This document shows, in pieces, positions 8,579 to 17,152 of a DNA stretch of 64,000 bases. Numbering within the stretch: position 1 is the first letter of the stretch; each line of letters starts with the position of its first letter. The notes under the pieces were generated by a model that saw nothing but the letters and a program-made list of their open reading frames with translations, was not told the origin of the DNA and ran no database searches. Position numbers and translations under genes: made by a program. The DNA is taken from positions 62,001-126,000 of the forward strand of contig NZ_JAGYPD010000004.1 of the NCBI RefSeq assembly GCF_018343515.1, in the 5' to 3' direction. This DNA comes from Bacillus sp. FJAT-50079. Its GTDB lineage: Bacteria > Bacillota > Bacilli > Bacillales > Bacillaceae_C.

Positions 8579-9649
8579 ATGAAACAGGAAACATTGGATT
8601 TATTTAAAACATTGACGGAATTGCCAGGGACACCTGGAAACGAGCATGCGGTGCGCTCTTTTATGCGTGAGCAATTACGAATATATGCAGATGAAATTGT
8701 TCAAGATCGTCTTGGGAGTATTTTTGGCAAAAAAACTGGCGATATAAACGGGCCGACTGTGATGGTCGCGGGGCATATGGACGAAGTTGGATTTATGGTA
8801 ACGAATATTACAGATAACGGAATGATCCGTTTTCAAACGTTAGGTGGTTGGTGGAGTCAAGTTTTACTTGCTCAACGAGTGCAAATCATCACGGATCAAG
8901 GGGCTGTGGAAGGTGTGATTGGCTCAATACCTCCACATTTATTAAGTGAAGAGCAGCGGAAAAAACCGATGGACATCAAAAACATGATGATTGATATTGG
9001 TGCCGATGATCGTGAAGATGCAAAAAAAATCGGGATTAAACCTGGTCAGCAAATTGTGCCGGTTTGTCCGTTTACACCGATGGCAAATCCGAAGAAAATT
9101 ATGGCGAAGGCATGGGATAATCGTTATGGTTGTGGATTGGCAATTGAGCTTTTAAAAGAAGTGAAAGATGAAGGGCTACCAAATATCTTGTATTCTGGAG
9201 CAACGGTCATGGAAGAGGTTGGATTGCGTGGGGCAGCAACGGCAACAGCGATGATTAAACCGGATCTTTTCTATGCGCTTGATGCGAGTCCCGCAAACGA
9301 TATGTCGGGAGATAAGCAAGAATTTGGTCAACTTGGAAAAGGTGCATTGCTGCGTATTTATGATCGGTCGATGGTAACACATAAAGGAATGCGTGAATTT
9401 ATTTTGGATACGGCTGAGACGAATAATATTCCATACCAATATTTTGTATCCCAAGGCGGTACGGATGCGGGACGTGTACATATAGCAAATGAGGGGATAC
9501 CAAGCGGAGTGATTGGGATTTGCTCACGCTATATCCACACACATGCATCGATCATCCACGTCGATGATTATGCAGCGGCAAAAGAATTACTCGTGAAGCT
9601 TGTGAAATCGACTGATCGTACGACGGTTGATTCGATTAAACAACAATGA
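8579..9649 (+). CDS. ytoP: M42 family glutamyl aminopeptidase-like protein
   Basis: Dinuclear-metal aminopeptidase of family M42, acting on peptide N-termini in the cytosol. The start is set at ATG 8579, because GTGGAG (8565–8570) is 8 bp upstream; the GTG at 8570 falls inside that site. The product is 356 aa, standard. Motifs seen are [12 protein letters not shown] (near residue 62, first metal His/Asp), WDNRYGCG (near 180, bridging Asp), EEVGLRGA (near 212, catalytic Glu and metal Glu), DASP (near 235) and the late HTHASI segment (near 320, final His). Its TGA overlaps the next ATG by 4 bp, indicating translational coupling to the DUF84 protein. Confidence 0.92.
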   Translation: MKQETLDLFKTLTELPGTPGNEHAVRSFMREQLRIYADEIVQDRLGSIFGKKTGDINGPTVMVAGHMDEVGFMVTNITDNGMIRFQTLGGWWSQVLLAQRVQIITDQGAVEGVIGSIPPHLLSEEQRKKPMDIKNMMIDIGADDREDAKKIGIKPGQQIVPVCPFTPMANPKKIMAKAWDNRYGCGLAIELLKEVKDEGLPNILYSGATVMEEVGLRGAATATAMIKPDLFYALDASPANDMSGDKQEFGQLGKGALLRIYDRSMVTHKGMREFILDTAETNNIPYQYFVSQGGTDAGRVHIANEGIPSGVIGICSRYIHTHASIIHVDDYAAAKELLVKLVKSTDRTTVDSIKQQ

Positions 9650-10161
9650 TTGTTTCAATAGGATCTAAAAACCAAGCGAAGGTCAAAGCGGTCACAGACA
9701 CTTTACACGAAATGGGTTACACTGCTTCGATTGTACCAATCGACGCCCCATCAAATGTAAGCAATATGCCGTTTTCAGATGAAGAAACGATGCAAGGAGC
9801 GATTAATCGAGCGCAGTATTGCTTAAAGCATTCGGAAGCAGAGCTGGCCTTTGGTCTTGAAGGCGGAGTAATGGAAACGGCTTTCGGTTTGTTTTTGTGC
9901 AATTGGGGTGCGCTTGCTGTTAGGGATAAAGATGTCTTTCTCGCTGGGGGTGCAAGAATCAAGCTTCCTGAAGAGATTGCTCAAAGGCTAAGGGCTGGAG
10001 AGGAACTTGGACCACTTATGGATGAATATAGTAATCGAGTAAATGTTCGATCGAACGAAGGAGCAATTGGCATTTTTACGAATGGAGCGGTGAACCGCTC
10101 TGAGATGTTTGCTCATATTATTAAGCAACTAATCGGCATGAAAGAGGCAGGTAGCTTATAA
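9646..10161 (+). CDS. DUF84 family (YjjX-like) non-canonical purine NTP phosphatase
   Basis: Protein of 171 aa of the DUF84/YjjX family, related by fold to ITPase/Maf enzymes that clear inosine or xanthosine triphosphates. It opens with the family motif [14 protein letters not shown] (phosphate-binding region). FGLEGGV near residue 66 and WGALAVRD near residue 86 are further conserved family segments. It is coupled to the M42 peptidase by an ATGA overlap. B. subtilis lacks this gene at the same place as far as I recall, so it may be a lineage-specific member of the block. The biochemical role is inferred from the family only. Confidence 0.8.
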   Translation: MIVSIGSKNQAKVKAVTDTLHEMGYTASIVPIDAPSNVSNMPFSDEETMQGAINRAQYCLKHSEAELAFGLEGGVMETAFGLFLCNWGALAVRDKDVFLAGGARIKLPEEIAQRLRAGEELGPLMDEYSNRVNVRSNEGAIGIFTNGAVNRSEMFAHIIKQLIGMKEAGSL

Positions 10162-10193
10162 CCTTCCTCAGTCCACACGACGTGGGTCACATC

Positions 10194-10226
10194 GGCGTTG
10201 CCACAGGATGTGGCAACGCCTTTGTT
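10194..10226 (+). terminator. Terminator with perfect 12-bp stem
   Basis: GGCGTTGCCACA (10194–10205), loop GGA, TGTGGCAACGCC (10209–10220), then TTTG. The stem and loop also occur within the dispersed repeat at 19268–19290 (CGGCGTTGCCACAGG), so this terminator seems to derive from that repeat. Confidence 0.8.
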
Positions 10227-10249
10227 CCTTTATTCCTCGTGCGCTTTCA

Positions 10250-10690
10250 TTATTCAAAAATATATGCAAGGGCTTTGATCGCTTGATTTACCGTTTCGAC
10301 CGTTACATTCGCCTTTCTTGATAGCTCTTTCAATGGATGGTGTAATTGTTCAGGGCGAATCAAAATTAATGGTTTGTTAAGGGCAACAGCCGCGCTTGCA
10401 TCCATTGCTGTATTCCATTGACGATATTTTTCTCCGAACAAGGCAATGACGAGATCCGCTTTTTGCATGAGCACTTCTGTCCGTAAATTATTAAAACTTG
10501 AAGCAGCTGCGTCATGAAAAATTGCATTCGGCTGTTCACCGAGAATTTCCGCCCCAATTCCGTCGGAGCGGTCATGATCTTCCATCGGACCGACAAAATC
10601 AACTGGTAGCTGTAACGCTTTTACTTTTTCTTTCATTTCATTTCGCCAATTACTATGGATTTCACCGGCTAAATAGACTGTTAATTTCAT
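10250..10690 (-). CDS. ytoQ: YtoQ family protein (nucleoside deoxyribosyltransferase-like)
   Basis: Reverse-strand protein of 146 aa matching the YtoQ family, which has the nucleoside 2-deoxyribosyltransferase-like fold. Visible are the N-terminal KLTVYLAGEIHSNWR, the FVGPMEDHDRSD segment and a central KADLVIALFGEKYRQWN stretch. The start is placed at ATG 10690, with GGAGGG just upstream on the reverse strand, instead of the ATG 39 bp further out. It converges with the DUF84 gene across a strong terminator. Enzymatic activity has not been established for the family, as far as I know. Confidence 0.85.
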   Translation of the reverse strand: MKLTVYLAGEIHSNWRNEMKEKVKALQLPVDFVGPMEDHDRSDGIGAEILGEQPNAIFHDAAASSFNNLRTEVLMQKADLVIALFGEKYRQWNTAMDASAAVALNKPLILIRPEQLHHPLKELSRKANVTVETVNQAIKALAYIFE

Positions 10691-10839
10691 GAAACATCCC
10701 TCCAATCTGTCATGCCTACATTGTAACATTGAACCTACTAATATTCTTCTAAATGGGACTTTTCACTCATTTAGGGTTGTCAATTGGTTTTTCATAGTAG
10801 TATGATAGAGAAGGAAAAGATACATGGGAGGAACATTCA

Positions 10840-11346
10840 ATGAAAAAAATCGCAGTATTTCTAGTAATGGTTGTCATAACTATTTTATTTACTGGCTGCG
10901 GCGGTTCGTTAGAACAACAAAAAGAGAAAGCAATCGTGCGAGCTGAGCAAGCATTTACAAATAAATTAGATAAAAATGAAACATTACAAGCAATTGCATT
11001 CCATCGACCTTCAGGATTAACGGTTAAGGAGGATAAACCAAATAATATTATTTTGGAGAAGGGCTCACATCCTTACATTCTCTTTTATAATCCAATTGTT
11101 CCATCCAGTAGTGAGGAATTGTACGAACTTGAAAAAAATCAAGAGGGACAGATGATTGTTGACAAGACGTTTTCTGTTGAAGATCGTTTCGGTTACTTGC
11201 TAATTATGGATGCGGGTGATAATAAGTATGAGGTAACTGCTGGAGTCGGTGGGGTAAAAGCGACAACAGAGTCGACCGTTAAACAATTAGAATCTGATGC
11301 AGGCTATTTAATGGAAATGGTTGCGTCAGCGCAGCTATCTGAATGA
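10840..11346 (+). CDS. Putative lipoprotein of unknown function
   Basis: 168-aa protein with a lipoprotein signal: a hydrophobic stretch IAVFLVMVVITILF followed by TGCGG, giving lipidation at Cys near residue 20. The mature part, about 150 aa, has no catalytic motif I recognise. It contains a lysine-rich helix and a central beta-rich region with an ILFYNP segment. The RBS GGGAGG lies 8 bp before ATG 10840. It sits between ytoQ and ytpP and is probably monocistronic. Exposed on the outer face of the membrane if the signal is functional. Confidence 0.78.
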   Translation: MKKIAVFLVMVVITILFTGCGGSLEQQKEKAIVRAEQAFTNKLDKNETLQAIAFHRPSGLTVKEDKPNNIILEKGSHPYILFYNPIVPSSSEELYELEKNQEGQMIVDKTFSVEDRFGYLLIMDAGDNKYEVTAGVGGVKATTESTVKQLESDAGYLMEMVASAQLSE

Positions 11347-11477
11347 ATCGGTTATTCAAGTCATTGTATTCCATATTATCGCCCCATCTGTGATAAGCTT
11401 AATCATATTTGAATTTATGTGAAAGCGTGGCTGGATGAAACCCGGCAAAACGCTGATTAACACAGGAGGGAAATAAA

Positions 11478-11795
11478 ATGGAAAAATTACAATCAATTGA
11501 GCAATTTGAGGAATTAAAAAAGGAAGAACGAACGATCTTTATGTTTTCAGCAGACTGGTGTGGAGATTGCAGATTTATTGAGCCATTTCTGCCTCGCCTA
11601 GAAGCGGATTATCCGGAATATACATTTGTGGAAGTGGATCGTGATCAATTTATTGATCTCTGTGGAGACCTTAATATTTTCGGCATTCCGAGTTTTATTG
11701 CTTTTCATAGTGGAGAAGAAGTAGGCAGATTCGTCAGCAAAGATCGTAAAACATTGGAAGAAATTGAAGATTTTATTAATGGTTTAGCTGGATAA
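11478..11795 (+). CDS. ytpP: Thioredoxin-like protein YtpP
   Basis: Thioredoxin-fold protein of 105 aa carrying the redox active site as WCGDC (near residues 27–31) instead of WCGPC, then the cis-proline segment FGIPSF near residue 73. It is expected to act as a cytosolic thiol-disulfide exchange protein. The upstream RBS ACAGGAGGG is strong. A structured stem (AGCGT...ACGCT) precedes it at about 11424–11456, without a T-run. The gene order ytpP–(insertion)–ytpQ–ytpR matches B. subtilis apart from the reverse-strand sigma/ABC operon inserted between ytpP and ytpQ. Confidence 0.92.
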   Translation: MEKLQSIEQFEELKKEERTIFMFSADWCGDCRFIEPFLPRLEADYPEYTFVEVDRDQFIDLCGDLNIFGIPSFIAFHSGEEVGRFVSKDRKTLEEIEDFINGLAG

Positions 11796-11806
11796 GATGT
11801 GAAGGA

Positions 11807-11847
11807 AGCAGCTTTATGAGGTAAGTTCTCGTAAGGCTGCTTTTTTT
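11807..11847 (+). terminator. Terminator of ytpP
   Basis: GCAGC-TTTATGAG pairs with CTCGTAAG-GCTGC (to 11840), followed by seven Ts. Confidence 0.85.
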
Positions 11848-11980
11848 AGACCAGTTTGCTGATCCAGGAGTTGCTAAATGATCAAAATTGAGCTTTGAGG
11901 AAGTGCGGCAATTGCGAAAGTCTCTATAAGTAATCAAGAAGAAAACGCCTAGACGGATTTCTTCTTGATTCATTCAAGTA

Positions 11981-13120
11981 TTACATTGTTACTTGTTTTT
12001 TCTTCATGACCCATTTCGTTAAATAAATAAAGACCATAATAGTCGTTAATGAAAACACTACAGCTACGATTGGGTATAGAATAGGATATCCAATTAGATT
12101 AAAGGTGCTAAAATCAAGCCACTGATTTTTCACTTTCATTAAATGATACGTCGACAGATTTAATAAGCTTTTGCTCCAAGCAACTTCTTCCAGCCAATTA
12201 AGCCCTGGAATAACATTGATGGCAAAAGGGATACCAAATATAAATCCTGATACGAGCAGTGAAGTAAGCACTCGTTTGCATATCGCTGATACGAACACAA
12301 TAATGAGTGCAAAGCTAATAGCTGCGATCGTATGCATAAACAACATTATGACATAGGATTCGCCTAATGTAAGTGGATATGGTGCATAATAATGCGCGTG
12401 TATTGATTGTAATGGTGCATTCCATCCGTGATTTCCGTATGCATACAAGGAGGTGGCCACACTATATGCGATCCAGCCAACTATTACAGGTAGAGTGAAA
12501 ATCATTGCCGCAAGCAATTTTGCTGTCACTGCCTTTGACCGACCATATTTTGAGCTTAGTAAAAATTGATCCATCCCAGAGCTATATTCTTTTGAGAATA
12601 TCGGTGAGATACCGATGATTAACATAAAGGCCGTGATGACAAAGCCAAATGTGTATATCATATCGATCATTTGACTCGGCCCTTTTTGATAATAAAATAG
12701 GGATGTGTCGATCGTAGATAATAATTTTTTATGTAATTCAGTATTCCTTTTCTCAAAAGAAGATGTGGAAAGATCAGTTGTATTTGTTAACATTGTAATC
12801 TCTTGAGCTCTCATTTCGGCATTTTGTTTTCGAGAGCTAAAGCTTTCGGAAATCCCGTATCGCACTTGATCTTCCAAACTCCAAGTACCTGTTCCATTTT
12901 CAGACTTTTTCTCTATTTCTATTTTAAATTTCTTTAATTGTGCGATTTTACCCTCGGTAATTTTACCTTCCCATGGCTTATATAAAAGATAAACATCTCG
13001 TTCACGGTCGCGGTCCATGTGAAGTCCTAGACTAATAATAACTAATAGCAATGTAAATAATAGATAAATACTTTTTTGCCGATAGATTTTATACAATTCA
13101 AACTTGAGCAATGGCAACAT
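11981..13120 (-). CDS. ABC transporter permease (ABC-2 type)
   Basis: Membrane subunit of an ABC-2-type transporter, about 379 aa. There is one membrane segment near the N-terminus (SIYLLFTLLLVIISLGL), a large extracytoplasmic domain of about 120 residues, then five further hydrophobic helices. The start is set at ATG 13120, with GAGGAGG 6 bp upstream on the reverse strand. It overlaps the end of the ATPase gene by 23 bp. It is the last gene of the sigma–membrane protein–ATPase–permease operon. The substrate is unknown; B. subtilis sigY–yxlF–yxlG is a similar arrangement. Confidence 0.85.
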   Translation of the reverse strand: MLPLLKFELYKIYRQKSIYLLFTLLLVIISLGLHMDRDRERDVYLLYKPWEGKITEGKIAQLKKFKIEIEKKSENGTGTWSLEDQVRYGISESFSSRKQNAEMRAQEITMLTNTTDLSTSSFEKRNTELHKKLLSTIDTSLFYYQKGPSQMIDMIYTFGFVITAFMLIIGISPIFSKEYSSGMDQFLLSSKYGRSKAVTAKLLAAMIFTLPVIVGWIAYSVATSLYAYGNHGWNAPLQSIHAHYYAPYPLTLGESYVIMLFMHTIAAISFALIIVFVSAICKRVLTSLLVSGFIFGIPFAINVIPGLNWLEEVAWSKSLLNLSTYHLMKVKNQWLDFSTFNLIGYPILYPIVAVVFSLTTIMVFIYLTKWVMKKKQVTM

Positions 13121-13985
13121 GTTGATCCTCCTCAAAAAAATACAAATATAAATCTTCTAAATTTGGTTTTGTTGCAACAGCATGATTTGAAGGTTGCTCA
13201 TCACTAATAATTCGCAACTCAGCTCCGTCCTCTGTTCGAATCATATTTCCAACCTTAAATTCAGACTGGTATTTTGGAATATCATGGTCGTCTGCTGTAA
13301 CGAGCCATACCTTACCTTCCATTTCTTGAAGTAGTTCTTGTGGGTCGCGTTGATGCAATAACTTCCCTGCTTTTAAAATAATAATTTCCTTGGCAATAAA
13401 TTCAATATCTGAGACGATATGTGTGGATAATAAAACAATTCTGTCTCGACTAATGGACGATAATAAATTACGGAAACGAATTCTTTCTTTTGGGTCAAGT
13501 CCAGCTGTTGGTTCATCAACGATTAAGATTTTCGGATCATTTAATAATGCTTGGGCGATCCCAATCCGTTGTTTCATTCCTCCAGAGAATGATCCGACTT
13601 TCTTTTTACGAACGTGTGTAAGGTTTACAAGTTGTAAAAGTTCCTCTATTTTTAATGACGCATATTGTTTGTCCAATCCTTTTAAGGCGGCAATATAATG
13701 GAGGAATTTCTCGGCGGTAAAATTTTTATACAAACCGATATGTTGGGGAAGATAGCCGATTAAATCACGATAATCGTCCCCAAGCTCAAAAATATTTACA
13801 TCATTTAGGCGAATAGAGCCTTCAGTTGGCTTTACAACCGTAGCTAATATTCTCATGAGTGTCGTTTTTCCCGACCCATTCGCACCTAAAATCCCGTATA
13901 CTCCATTTGTAAATTGGCATGAAATATTATTTAAAGCTAAATATTGTCCATACCGTTTTGATAAATTATTAATGATTAAATTCAT
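13098..13985 (-). CDS. ABC transporter ATP-binding protein
   Basis: ABC ATPase of 295 aa. The Walker A GANGSGKTT is near residue 34, the Q-loop region YLPQHIG near 80, the signature SFSGGMKQR near 132 and the Walker B ILIVDEPTAGLDPKER near 150; an H-loop STH is near 190. The short C-terminal domain is typical of ABC-2 exporters. ATG 13985 has AAAGGAG upstream. It pairs with the adjacent ABC-2 permease and follows the six-helix protein within the same operon, suggesting control by the ECF-type sigma factor encoded first. Confidence 0.92.
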   Translation of the reverse strand: MNLIINNLSKRYGQYLALNNISCQFTNGVYGILGANGSGKTTLMRILATVVKPTEGSIRLNDVNIFELGDDYRDLIGYLPQHIGLYKNFTAEKFLHYIAALKGLDKQYASLKIEELLQLVNLTHVRKKKVGSFSGGMKQRIGIAQALLNDPKILIVDEPTAGLDPKERIRFRNLLSSISRDRIVLLSTHIVSDIEFIAKEIIILKAGKLLHQRDPQELLQEMEGKVWLVTADDHDIPKYQSEFKVGNMIRTEDGAELRIISDEQPSNHAVATKPNLEDLYLYFFEEDQHVAIAQV

Positions 13986-14721
13986 GATAAACTCCTTTTT
14001 GAATCATTTTAATTGAAAGTCCAATTCCAATGAGAGCGCAACAAACAATGGTAATAGCTAAACCTGATGGTAATAGCAGATCAATATTTTTGATTTTGAC
14101 GATAAATAGCTCGAATAATACTAATATAAAAATTGTAATAGGGATCGCAAACATCGCCTTAAATTTAAGTGATAAAAATAAACTAATAGCGATTGTTACG
14201 GAGTATGGAACGGCCCAAAATTGCAATAATTTGATTAGAACAATTGGTTCAGCCCAATAATGAAAAACGCTAATAAGAAAAAGTGTACATGCGAGATTAA
14301 AAAAACCAACGACCATAAGTTTTGAAAGGATAATATGAGTAGGAGAGAATGTACATGATAATTCCAACTCAATTAGTCCTTCATCTCGGCTACGGAATAT
14401 TTCAATTAGCCCAACTAAGATTGGCAATGGAGCAACAAATAAAAGTGTTATATACGGATCGCCGTTTACAAGGAATACTAAACATAACCCTAATGCTAAG
14501 TAAAGAAGATTACTTATCCAAAATGAATGTGAAAACTGTAATGATTCGATCCAAGCATTTTTTAATGGTGCAGGAATCAGTTTGGTGTACGGAGCTGTTT
14601 TTTTCTTTGGAACGAATTGATGCAATACAATCATTGTATCTTCTACTTTCTCCTCATCCGGATATTCAACGCTAAATTCGGAAAACCATTCCTCCAACTC
14701 ATGATCTGTAAACTTCGTCAT
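13969..14721 (-). CDS. Six-helix membrane protein next to ECF sigma factor (possible anti-sigma or transporter partner)
   Basis: About 250-aa membrane protein. The N-terminal ~60 residues are hydrophilic and acidic, with TDHELEEWFSEFS near the start, followed by about six hydrophobic helices. The start is placed at ATG 14721, 6 bp after GAGGTG; ATG 14727 touches the RBS. It overlaps the sigma-factor gene by 23 bp and the ATPase gene by 17 bp, so all are tightly co-translated. A soluble N-terminus ahead of helices, encoded directly after an ECF sigma gene, fits an anti-sigma role. The six helices would equally fit a second permease subunit. I cannot decide. Confidence 0.75.
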   Translation of the reverse strand: MTKFTDHELEEWFSEFSVEYPDEEKVEDTMIVLHQFVPKKKTAPYTKLIPAPLKNAWIESLQFSHSFWISNLLYLALGLCLVFLVNGDPYITLLFVAPLPILVGLIEIFRSRDEGLIELELSCTFSPTHIILSKLMVVGFFNLACTLFLISVFHYWAEPIVLIKLLQFWAVPYSVTIAISLFLSLKFKAMFAIPITIFILVLFELFIVKIKNIDLLLPSGLAITIVCCALIGIGLSIKMIQKGVYHEFNH

Positions 14722-15262
14722 TGTCATCACCTCTTTGTAGAATACCTTTCAACTTTTCCAATCCTTGCCGCAGCCTTGACTTTACGGTTGAATCATTCGT
14801 TTTCATGATTCCGGCAATTTCTTTGATTGTAAAATCATGATAATATCTTAAAAGAATTGTGTTACATTGATAATCAGGCAATGTTTTAATCGCTGTGATT
14901 AGTTCACGGCGTTTTTCTTTTCTTTCGAAAATAAAAGGAACATCGACGGGAGACGCCGAGGAATCATTCATTTCTTCAGTTAATTTTGCTACTTGAAATG
15001 CTTTTGAGCGAAAGTAATCATTGCAATGATTGACTGCAAGTGTGTAAAGCCACGTTTTAAATTGAGCCCTTTCCTTGTAGGTCGAAATGGATTTCATCAT
15101 TTTAATAAAAATTTCTTGAGTCAAATCGTAAGCCGTATCTTTATCCCCAGTACGTCTGTAAACAAACGCATATATTTGTTTGTAATAGCGTTTCACGAGT
15201 ACTTCCATTGCAGAATGGCTACCATTTTTAATTTCTTGAATTAAGTCATAATCAGGAATCAA
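14699..15262 (-). CDS. ECF-type RNA polymerase sigma factor
   Basis: Sigma-70 family group IV protein, about 187 aa. Region 2 holds the YDLTQEIFIKMMKSI helix (core RNA polymerase and -10 recognition). Region 4 near the C-terminus has LPDYQCNTILLRYYHDF, then TIKEIAGIMKTNDSTVKSR, the helix-turn-helix for -35 binding. TTG 15262 is preferred because GAGGTGA lies 6 bp upstream; the GTG at 15271 is inside that site. It leads an operon with a membrane protein and an ABC transporter, the organisation seen in B. subtilis sigY. No convincing autoregulatory ECF promoter was recognised. Confidence 0.9.
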   Translation of the reverse strand: MIPDYDLIQEIKNGSHSAMEVLVKRYYKQIYAFVYRRTGDKDTAYDLTQEIFIKMMKSISTYKERAQFKTWLYTLAVNHCNDYFRSKAFQVAKLTEEMNDSSASPVDVPFIFERKEKRRELITAIKTLPDYQCNTILLRYYHDFTIKEIAGIMKTNDSTVKSRLRQGLEKLKGILQRGDDNDEVYRS

Positions 15263-15409
15263 TCTTTTCACCTCGTTAGCTTTAACGAAATTAAATTCAT
15301 AAAAGTTTTAAAGAAATCAATTTATTTTAACATTCCTCTTTCTTTGAGCGATGAACGAGTTTGTTGTAGAATGGTAGGTAGCTTATTTTAGCCCAAGGAG
15401 GGGTGAACG

Positions 15410-16219
15410 ATGTCAAAAATGAATGAAAGTAAATTACGAAAAGAGCTTGAAAGTCGCTTACAAAAATCTGGCAGGGTATTCATATATAATCGTGAAAAAG
15501 AAAATTTTCGGATTGAAAATGAAGAAACAGGTAAAGGGATTGATGTATCCTTACCTGGAATCGTAGCGAAATGGCACACGCAAAAGGAAAAAGCGATTGA
15601 TGAAGTTGTTTACTATGTGGAAGAAGCATTGCAGGTCATGGGGAAAGAACAACAGGTAGCTGGCAGCGAAAAGAAAATTTATCCGGTTATTCGTTCTACA
15701 TCTTTTCCGACCGAATCAGACGAGGGCATCAAGTTTATGACGGATGATCATACGGCCGAAACGAGAATTTATTATGCGCTCGATCTTGGTAATACATATC
15801 GTCTGCTTGATGAAAGGTTAATTGAGAAAGAGGGGCTTGATCCGCAAGAGATTCGCGAAATGGCTCGCTTTAATGTTCGTTCTTTATCGACTAATATGAA
15901 AAAAGATACCGTGGCCGGGAATGTTTTTTATTTTCTCAATACGAATGATGGCTATGACGGCAGCCGAATTTTAAATGAGAAGTTTTTACAAGAACAGGCA
16001 GCCGTTATTGAAGGAGATATGGCGGTAGCTGTTCCACACCAAGATGTGCTGATTATTGCCGATATTCGTAATGAAACAGGCTATGATGTGTTACAGCAAA
16101 TGACGATGAGCTTTTTCGCATCGGGGAATGTTCCGATCACAGCGCTATCGTTTATTTATGAGGATGGCAAGCTTGACCCTATTTTTATAATGGGGAAAAA
16201 TCGTAGAGTGGATCAATGA
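15410..16219 (+). CDS. ytpQ: YtpQ (DUF1444 family)
   Basis: Cytosolic 269-aa protein of the DUF1444 family, syntenic with B. subtilis ytpQ. It lacks membrane segments. Recognisable family stretches are [34 protein letters not shown] and the late [21 protein letters not shown] 15410 follows AAGGAGGGGTG. Its stop overlaps an in-frame upstream ATG of ytpR, but the probable ytpR start is 18 bp further on. Function unknown; possibly co-transcribed with ytpR. Confidence 0.9.
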   Translation: MSKMNESKLRKELESRLQKSGRVFIYNREKENFRIENEETGKGIDVSLPGIVAKWHTQKEKAIDEVVYYVEEALQVMGKEQQVAGSEKKIYPVIRSTSFPTESDEGIKFMTDDHTAETRIYYALDLGNTYRLLDERLIEKEGLDPQEIREMARFNVRSLSTNMKKDTVAGNVFYFLNTNDGYDGSRILNEKFLQEQAAVIEGDMAVAVPHQDVLIIADIRNETGYDVLQQMTMSFFASGNVPITALSFIYEDGKLDPIFIMGKNRRVDQ

Positions 16220-16233
16220 AAGGGGAAGAAACA

Positions 16234-16836
16234 ATGAACGTTTTTTATAACCAAAAAGGAATCGGTGATACGCTGATTATTACATTAAAAGAAATTGAAC
16301 ATGTAGCATTTGATCGTAAGGGGGATGTCGCTCGTATATACGATGAAAAGACAAACGAAACGGGCGGTTTTAATCTTTTCCAAGCATCTTCATATGTTGA
16401 ACTTGATGCAAACGGACAAGTGGAGCTGAACGAAGAGATCGTTGCCAAGATCAATGATGCGCTAGTGAAAAATGAGTTCGATGAAAAAATAGAGGCTGAT
16501 TTTTCACCGAAATTTGTTGTTGGCTATATTAAGGAGAAAGAAAAGCATCCAAATGCCGATAAGCTAAGTGTATGTAAAGTAGATGTAGGGACAGAAGTGT
16601 TGCAAATCGTTTGCGGCGCACCGAATGTTGACGCAGGTCAAAAAGTCGTTGTCGCAAAAGTTGGTGCAGTGATGCCTAGTGGAATGCTAATTAAAGATGC
16701 TGAACTACGTGGCGTTCCATCCAGCGGAATGATTTGCGCAGCCCGTGAGCTAGAGCTTCCAAATGCTCCACAAGAAAAGGGTATTCTTGTATTAGAAGAT
16801 GAGAAATACGAAGTAGGACAAGCATTTATATTTTAA
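16234..16836 (+). CDS. ytpR: YtpR, tRNA-binding-domain protein
   Basis: 200-aa protein with an N-terminal DUF4479-like domain and a C-terminal tRNA-binding OB fold (about residues 95–200) like the one in phenylalanyl-tRNA synthetase beta chain and CsaA. Visible segments are KHPNADKLSVCKVDVG and VCGAPNVDAGQKVVVAKVG, then SSGMICAARELEL. The start is set at ATG 16234 with AAAGGGG 8 bp upstream; the ATG at 16216 overlaps the ytpQ stop and precedes the RBS. In B. subtilis sftA follows; here a SulP gene follows, so synteny ends at this point. Confidence 0.92.
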   Translation: MNVFYNQKGIGDTLIITLKEIEHVAFDRKGDVARIYDEKTNETGGFNLFQASSYVELDANGQVELNEEIVAKINDALVKNEFDEKIEADFSPKFVVGYIKEKEKHPNADKLSVCKVDVGTEVLQIVCGAPNVDAGQKVVVAKVGAVMPSGMLIKDAELRGVPSSGMICAARELELPNAPQEKGILVLEDEKYEVGQAFIF

Positions 16837-16965
16837 CTCGAATTAGCAGAAGTCTCACTTCTATAAGTTAAGTTAAGCCTCGGGTGACTGTCATCGATTT
16901 TAGAGGAGCTAGAAAGCAACGGGCTCGAAAATCCAACGCCAAGGCATATGTTTATAAGTAAAAAG

Positions 16966-16994
16966 GCTGAACTCGAATCGAGTTCGGCTTTTTT
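16966..16994 (+). terminator. Terminator of ytpQ–ytpR
   Basis: GCTGAACTCG–AAT–CGAGTTCGGC (one G·U pair), then six Ts (16989–16994). Confidence 0.9.
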
Positions 16995-17082
16995 GCCTTC
17001 ATCCGGTAATAAAGATCAATGAATCATTCTGCCCCACTTCAAGCTAACCTCTAAAAAAAACTTCAATCACAACAGTTCGATC

Positions 17083-17134
17083 TATGATATAATCATATAA
17101 GCTTGACTTCGATGAGAGTTCGAGGTCTATTTTT
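17083..17134 (+). promoter_or_regulatory. Extended -10 promoter and attenuator-like hairpin ahead of SulP gene
   Basis: TATGATATAAT (TATAAT at 17088–17093, TGn extension at 17085–17087). The -35 is poor, as usual for extended -10 promoters. Just after the predicted start, GACTTCGA (17105–17112) pairs with TCGAGGTC (17120–17127), one G·U, followed by TATTTTT. It could terminate transcription before the SulP start. Confidence 0.5.
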
Positions 17135-17152
17135 AATGAATGGGGTGTTTTT

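Larger units (their letters stand above)
16837..17152. other. Intergenic region ytpR–SulP
   Basis: 316 bp without a gene. It holds the ytpR terminator (16966–16994), an extended -10 promoter (17088–17093) and a leader hairpin (17105–17134). The part 16870–16960 has short open stretches but no family I recognise; it may be decayed coding sequence. Confidence 0.5.

Noticed and set aside
15263-15400. Autoregulatory ECF promoter upstream of the sigma gene
   Set aside because: No convincing GGAAC-like -35 with a CGTC-like -10 at correct spacing.
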